A stretch of DNA of 18,597 nucleotides, from contig CALKVB010000544.1 of the NCBI GenBank assembly GCA_937996605.1, positions 1 to 18,597 of the forward strand, read 5' to 3'. The notes beneath the pieces were generated by a model that saw only the letters and a program-made list of their open reading frames with translations, was not told where the DNA came from and ran no database searches. Of the stretch, positions 15,649 to 18,597 are shown one piece after another. Every line of letters starts with the position of its first letter. Position 1 is the stretch's first letter. The translations under genes were made by a program, and so were the position numbers. The stretch is from an uncultured Oxalobacteraceae bacterium. GTDB taxonomy: Bacteria; Pseudomonadota; Gammaproteobacteria; Burkholderiales; Burkholderiaceae_D.

Positions 15649-16407
15649 ATGAACGTGGTGTTTTTCGACTACGATGACACGATCTTGCCTTCGTCTTGCA
15701 TTCAGAGCCTAGTTCGAACGATCAATGATCCGGGTGACGACTGGTGGAAACAGCTTCCGTCTGTGGAAAAGGTGTTTGGCAGTGGTGAGCAATGGTTGGA
15801 GTACCAAGAAGCGATCTGCCGTCACTTTCTCCTATGGCATCAAGATCGAGAAGTCATCGTAATCTCGAATGGCGAATACCAATGGATCATGAAAACCTGT
15901 GAATTGTATTTGCCTCAACTACATCACTTTTGGAAACAGAATCACACGGTGATTTTGAGTGCACCCGATTTGTTTCCCAATCTGATCAAAAGGGGTCTTC
16001 ATTTAGCCAAGGCCGAATTGATGAGACGTTGCGTCCATTCGTTCGATGCCAAGACTGTGATTTCCTTTGGTGACTCCATGATCGATCGACAAGCATTGTT
16101 GGATGTGGCGAAACACTTCCCTTCACGAAAGTACATCAGTGTCAAATTGCGGGACTTGCCCGATCCGTTTCATTTGCAGCAACAAAACAATCACTTATGG
16201 TTGACTAGCAAGCGTTGGAAACGAGAAGTGCTGGAACAAGAGGAGACGGTGACATTTTTAGATTATGTGTATATGGACTTTGAGTTTACAGGTTCGGCCA
16301 CATTTTCGGATGAACCAGATTCCCCAAGACTTGGCGGAGTTGCGGCAGCGTCATACCATACCTCACCTGCGCCGGTGCCCCTGGAGTTTTGTGAATATGT
16401 CCCATGA
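15649..16407 (+). CDS. HAD-superfamily hydrolase-like protein
   Basis: A 252-residue protein. HAD motif I is FFDYDDTIL with nucleophile D7 and acid D9. Motif II is VIVISNG with S73. A motif III lysine is probably in the NLIKRGLHLAKAEL segment (near 114-121). Motif IV is SFGDSMIDRQAL with D142 and D146. All four motifs are in place, so it is likely an active phosphatase; the substrate is not evident. The cap region between motifs I and II is small. The last 122 bases overlap the convergent OTU-like gene, and the C-terminal 40 residues (after the YVYMDFEFTG segment) are low in recognisable structure. The leader AAAACAAGAATG is identical to that of the DUF6119-like gene. Confidence 0.75.
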   Translation: MNVVFFDYDDTILPSSCIQSLVRTINDPGDDWWKQLPSVEKVFGSGEQWLEYQEAICRHFLLWHQDREVIVISNGEYQWIMKTCELYLPQLHHFWKQNHTVILSAPDLFPNLIKRGLHLAKAELMRRCVHSFDAKTVISFGDSMIDRQALLDVAKHFPSRKYISVKLRDLPDPFHLQQQNNHLWLTSKRWKREVLEQEETVTFLDYVYMDFEFTGSATFSDEPDSPRLGGVAAASYHTSPAPVPLEFCEYVP

Positions 16408-16987
16408 GAGTATAATGTCCGCCCCGATCAGAGCTGTCATACAGCAACACTCCCAATCGATCTCCTTCGCGCGTCGGTTTGGAGCTGAGGCTGACGAATC
16501 CAATGGGCTGGGCGTCTTTACATCGCATGTCAAAAATCATGAGGTACAATAGAAAGCCATGAGCAATCAATGCATCTTGTAAACAACCCAGCGTGAGATT
16601 GTTGGCCCAAAAGTGAGTACGTACTCCATCCACGATATCCATGGTGGTGACCCTTTTGGATTTGTTGGTTCGAATGTCAAACGCGTGAAGATTTCGGAGC
16701 AACTCCCGATCCACCCGTCCCTGTGTCAGGTCTCGTTCCAATTGCTCTGCAGTCCATACGCGCAAAATTTTCATTAGTTCTTCCATGTCATACTTGGCAA
16801 ACGCTTTGCTGTAATCTGCTTTTAATAGCTTGGCCACACAGTAGTAGGCGCAATGACCGCCAGCACCGCAATCTACTCGCACCCACTGATGCAAAGAACG
16901 CATCCACTGCTGCACTAAGGGGGAGTCTTGGTCCGGTGCAAAAGTTTTGGCCTCTAAGCGGGTGATCAAAGGCTGTGCTTGATTCAT
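16286..16987 (-). CDS. OTU-like cysteine protease (putative deubiquitinase)
   Basis: A 233-residue protein with the layout of viral OTU-family proteases: VDCGAGGHCAYYCVAKLL, where D39 and C46 stand in for the Asp and catalytic Cys of the OTU D-G-x-C box, then a helical middle, a strand FWANNLTLGCLQDAL resembling the WGgxxEL region, and GGHYTLMGH with H191-Y192 as the catalytic His. OTU enzymes remove ubiquitin from substrates; viral members counter host ubiquitin-dependent responses. The glycine-rich box is noncanonical (two glycines and a His before the Cys). The start at ATG 16987 lies 41 bp from the divergent gene. The C-terminal 40 codons overlap the HAD gene. Confidence 0.65.
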   Translation of the reverse strand: MNQAQPLITRLEAKTFAPDQDSPLVQQWMRSLHQWVRVDCGAGGHCAYYCVAKLLKADYSKAFAKYDMEELMKILRVWTAEQLERDLTQGRVDRELLRNLHAFDIRTNKSKRVTTMDIVDGVRTHFWANNLTLGCLQDALIAHGFLLYLMIFDMRCKDAQPIGFVSLSSKPTREGDRLGVLLYDSSDRGGHYTLMGHIHKTPGAPAQVRYGMTLPQLRQVLGNLVHPKMWPNL

Positions 16988-17028
16988 CTGCCTTGTTTGC
17001 TTTTGATGGGGTCACGCAGAAAAAAGAC

Positions 17029-18030
17029 ATGAGCACTTGTTTGGATTATTTGGGTCAATATGCGCTACAAATTTCGGCCAGCAGTGATGCACCGAATGCA
17101 ACTGCGGACATGAAGTGGCCAACGCCTCAATTGTTTGCACTGCCCAACTGCCCCGGTCTGCCATTGGCTTTTTCTCCCAGCAGCATTGTCGAACAAAAGA
17201 ATCCATCGGGAACATCGTTGGGCAGTTTTTGGGTGCCTCCCGGCTGGTCAGTGACCTTGCTCAGCAATGATGCCACACCGTTGAGCAAGACCATCACTTC
17301 CAAAGGTTCCACCACGTTCAATTCCACGGCTCTTTTGCTGTTTGATGATGGGAAAACCTCGGTTCAGAATAGAGTGGCCACGGTGCGTTTTACTCCGCCA
17401 CCCGATCCTTCGGCGCAACTGACGGCGTTCAATCAATGGGTCTTGCAACGATGCTTGGGTGAACGATACGATATGATTGGGGCCACCACGTTAACTTCGT
17501 TTCAACCAGGTAGTTCAGCCTGTGACAACTTTATGAACACGTATTGCAAACAGAATCCTGATGTCGACGAGTGTGCATGTTTGAAAGATGAAGCCAATTT
17601 GCGTAACCTGTATTGTGGTCCAGGCAACACCAATCCCGGTTGTGACAGCAACGCATGGACGTCGGCAGCTCCAGTGACCTGTTTAGGCAAGAATTGTTCG
17701 TATGGCGGCTATCGCTGGGCTCGCATGTTGAACCAGAAATGCAACGTGACACTGTGTCAGCAATTGGTCAGTTTGATTGGCGATGATCTAGTGATTCAGG
17801 GCAGTTCCGAGTTGTGGTGTGGCAATCGGGCCCTTTCCATTGATGTCAGCCCCACACCCAGTGTTCCTACCGACGAGGATGAAAGCAGTGCGAGTTTGCC
17901 CACATGGCTTTGGTTCACCATCGTGATGACCATCTTCTTTTTGCTAGTCATCTTTCCCGTGGCCGTGATTTTGCTGAAACGAATTTGGCCCGTGACAAAC
18001 GCGAGCGAATCATCTGAACTAACGCAATGA
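17029..18030 (+). CDS. Cysteine-rich C-tail-anchored membrane protein, poxvirus A16/G9/J5-like
   Basis: A 333-residue protein from ATG 17029 (leader gcagaaaaaagac-ATG); a GTG start at 16975 is possible but would overlap the OTU start. The membrane anchor is at about residues 293-317 (LWFTIVMTIFFLLVIFPVAVI). The ectodomain has cysteines at 165, 173, 182, 184, 196, 205, 218, 223, 238, 243 and 264. The pattern YC ... DECAC ... LYCG ... NPGCD ... PVTCLGKNC ... CNVTLC recalls the disulfide-rich entry-fusion family of poxviruses (A16, G9, J5) and its relatives across large DNA viruses. No signal peptide, as expected for that family. I infer a virion surface protein in membrane fusion. Second member of this type in the window after 6796-7719. 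Confidence 0.78.
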   Translation: MSTCLDYLGQYALQISASSDAPNATADMKWPTPQLFALPNCPGLPLAFSPSSIVEQKNPSGTSLGSFWVPPGWSVTLLSNDATPLSKTITSKGSTTFNSTALLLFDDGKTSVQNRVATVRFTPPPDPSAQLTAFNQWVLQRCLGERYDMIGATTLTSFQPGSSACDNFMNTYCKQNPDVDECACLKDEANLRNLYCGPGNTNPGCDSNAWTSAAPVTCLGKNCSYGGYRWARMLNQKCNVTLCQQLVSLIGDDLVIQGSSELWCGNRALSIDVSPTPSVPTDEDESSASLPTWLWFTIVMTIFFLLVIFPVAVILLKRIWPVTNASESSELTQ

Positions 18031-18112
18031 GTCAACGTGATGCATCATCTCGTCGAGTCGCGTTTGACTTTAGGAATCCTTTACTGTAAAACCAGAAAGA
18101 AACAAGGTCACG

Positions 18113-18572
18113 ATGAAGTTATTTGTGTGCCCCCTGGATGAACCCATGCTTCCTCGAAAGCGTAAAGTAGAAGTGAGGGCCGTGGTGCCGGTCAAGGCAT
18201 GTGGAAGCAAAGAGGAATTAATGCAGAGGGTAGCTACCTTGCTTCATACTACGGTTGCAGAATTACGTCAACAGTGGTCGTCTCGAAATCGCAGTTTCCT
18301 AGCCGCATCCAATGATGATGCGGTGTTACAAGCTGCGCCGAAGCGATCTTTGCCAGTAATGGAAGAATTCGAAGAACGGGTGGTTCCGAAACCCAAACGA
18401 ACGCTGATGTCCATGCTACTTGAGTTAGACCCCATCCAGGCCATCACGGACGGAAAACCTTTGGAACCGCCGATTCCCATTGTGAAAGGACGAAAACATG
18501 CGCTAAAGCGCCCGTTGGACAAGCGCCCCTTCGAAGAGGTGGATTTTGAATCGATGTCGGAGCAGCCAGTTC
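18113..18572 (+). CDS. Hypothetical protein with nuclear-localisation-like motif, 3' end cut by adapter
   Basis: From ATG 18113 the frame is open for 153 codons until adapter sequence begins at 18573. The protein starts MKLFVCPLDEPMLPRKRKVE; PRKRKVE resembles the SV40 large T nuclear localisation signal PKKKRKV. A helix with LMQRVATLLHTTVAELRQQW follows, then proline/lysine-rich segments (VVPKPKR, GRKHALKRPLDKRP). It is likely a basic nuclear or DNA-associated protein; no family recognised. The true C-terminus is missing. Confidence 0.65.
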
Positions 18573-18597
18573 AGATCGGAAGAGCGTCGTGTAGGGA
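18573..18597. other. Illumina TruSeq adapter at contig end
   Basis: The last 25 bases begin AGATCGGAAGAGC and continue GTCGTGTAGGGA, the reverse-complement TruSeq universal adapter. This is a sequencing artefact and not part of the genome; the gene at 18113 should not be read into it. Confidence 0.98.

Noticed and set aside
1..18597. CRISPR arrays, tRNA or rRNA genes
   Set aside because: No spaced repeats, cloverleaf-like sequences or rRNA-like conserved stretches were found on reading both strands.

Overview
The window looks like part of a large DNA virus of microbial eukaryotes (Nucleocytoviricota). The support is an RNA polymerase subunit RPB10, a class I ribonucleotide reductase small subunit, two cysteine-rich C-tail-anchored membrane proteins that recall the poxvirus entry-fusion family, a 30-residue-period ankyrin protein, and RING, Skp1-like and OTU-like proteins. 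Genes are densely packed on both strands, with short divergent gaps and several overlapping convergent ends. I cannot assign a family from this window alone. One gene has two clean 61-nt spliceosomal introns, so its transcript needs splicing machinery, presumably the host's in the nucleus. The right end carries an Illumina adapter, so this is the end of an assembled contig and not a natural genome end.

Layout, left to right. A truncated M43-type metalloprotease runs off the left edge (complement <1..997) and is divergent from a small membrane protein (1026..1274). Positions 1276..4200 look like an inserted cassette. It holds a 725-residue protein resembling the sporadic TIGR04141/DUF6119 family and a convergent ORF of up to 152 residues, and it is bracketed by two copies of a 53-bp direct repeat (1223..1275 and 4148..4200, 50/53 identical). 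Then come an ankyrin protein (4194..5165, minus), an internally duplicated protein (5200..6072, minus), a small membrane protein (6151..6363), a RING-variant protein (6348..6707, minus) and a cysteine-rich membrane protein (6796..7719).

The middle holds an overlapping minus-strand trio: Skp1-like (7667..8359), a small membrane protein (8292..8579) and RPB10 (8536..8820). An ankyrin-HNH fusion (9117..10505, minus) shares a divergent promoter region with the three-exon zinc-finger gene (10652..12576). The right part has ribonucleotide reductase R2 (12678..13676, minus), two unrecognised minus-strand genes (13742..14311 and 14550..15260), a HAD-type hydrolase (15649..16407) overlapping an OTU-like protease (16286..16987, minus) by 122 bp, a second cysteine-rich membrane protein (17029..18030), and a nuclear-localisation-like protein truncated by the adapter (18113..18572).

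Taken together, the window mixes core virus functions (transcription, dNTP supply, virion surface) with host-interaction functions (ubiquitin-pathway proteins, ankyrin repeats, metalloprotease) and accessory insertions. The most unusual items are the repeat-flanked DUF6119-like cassette and the intron-bearing zinc-finger gene. All functional calls rest on motifs read by eye; no database search was possible.
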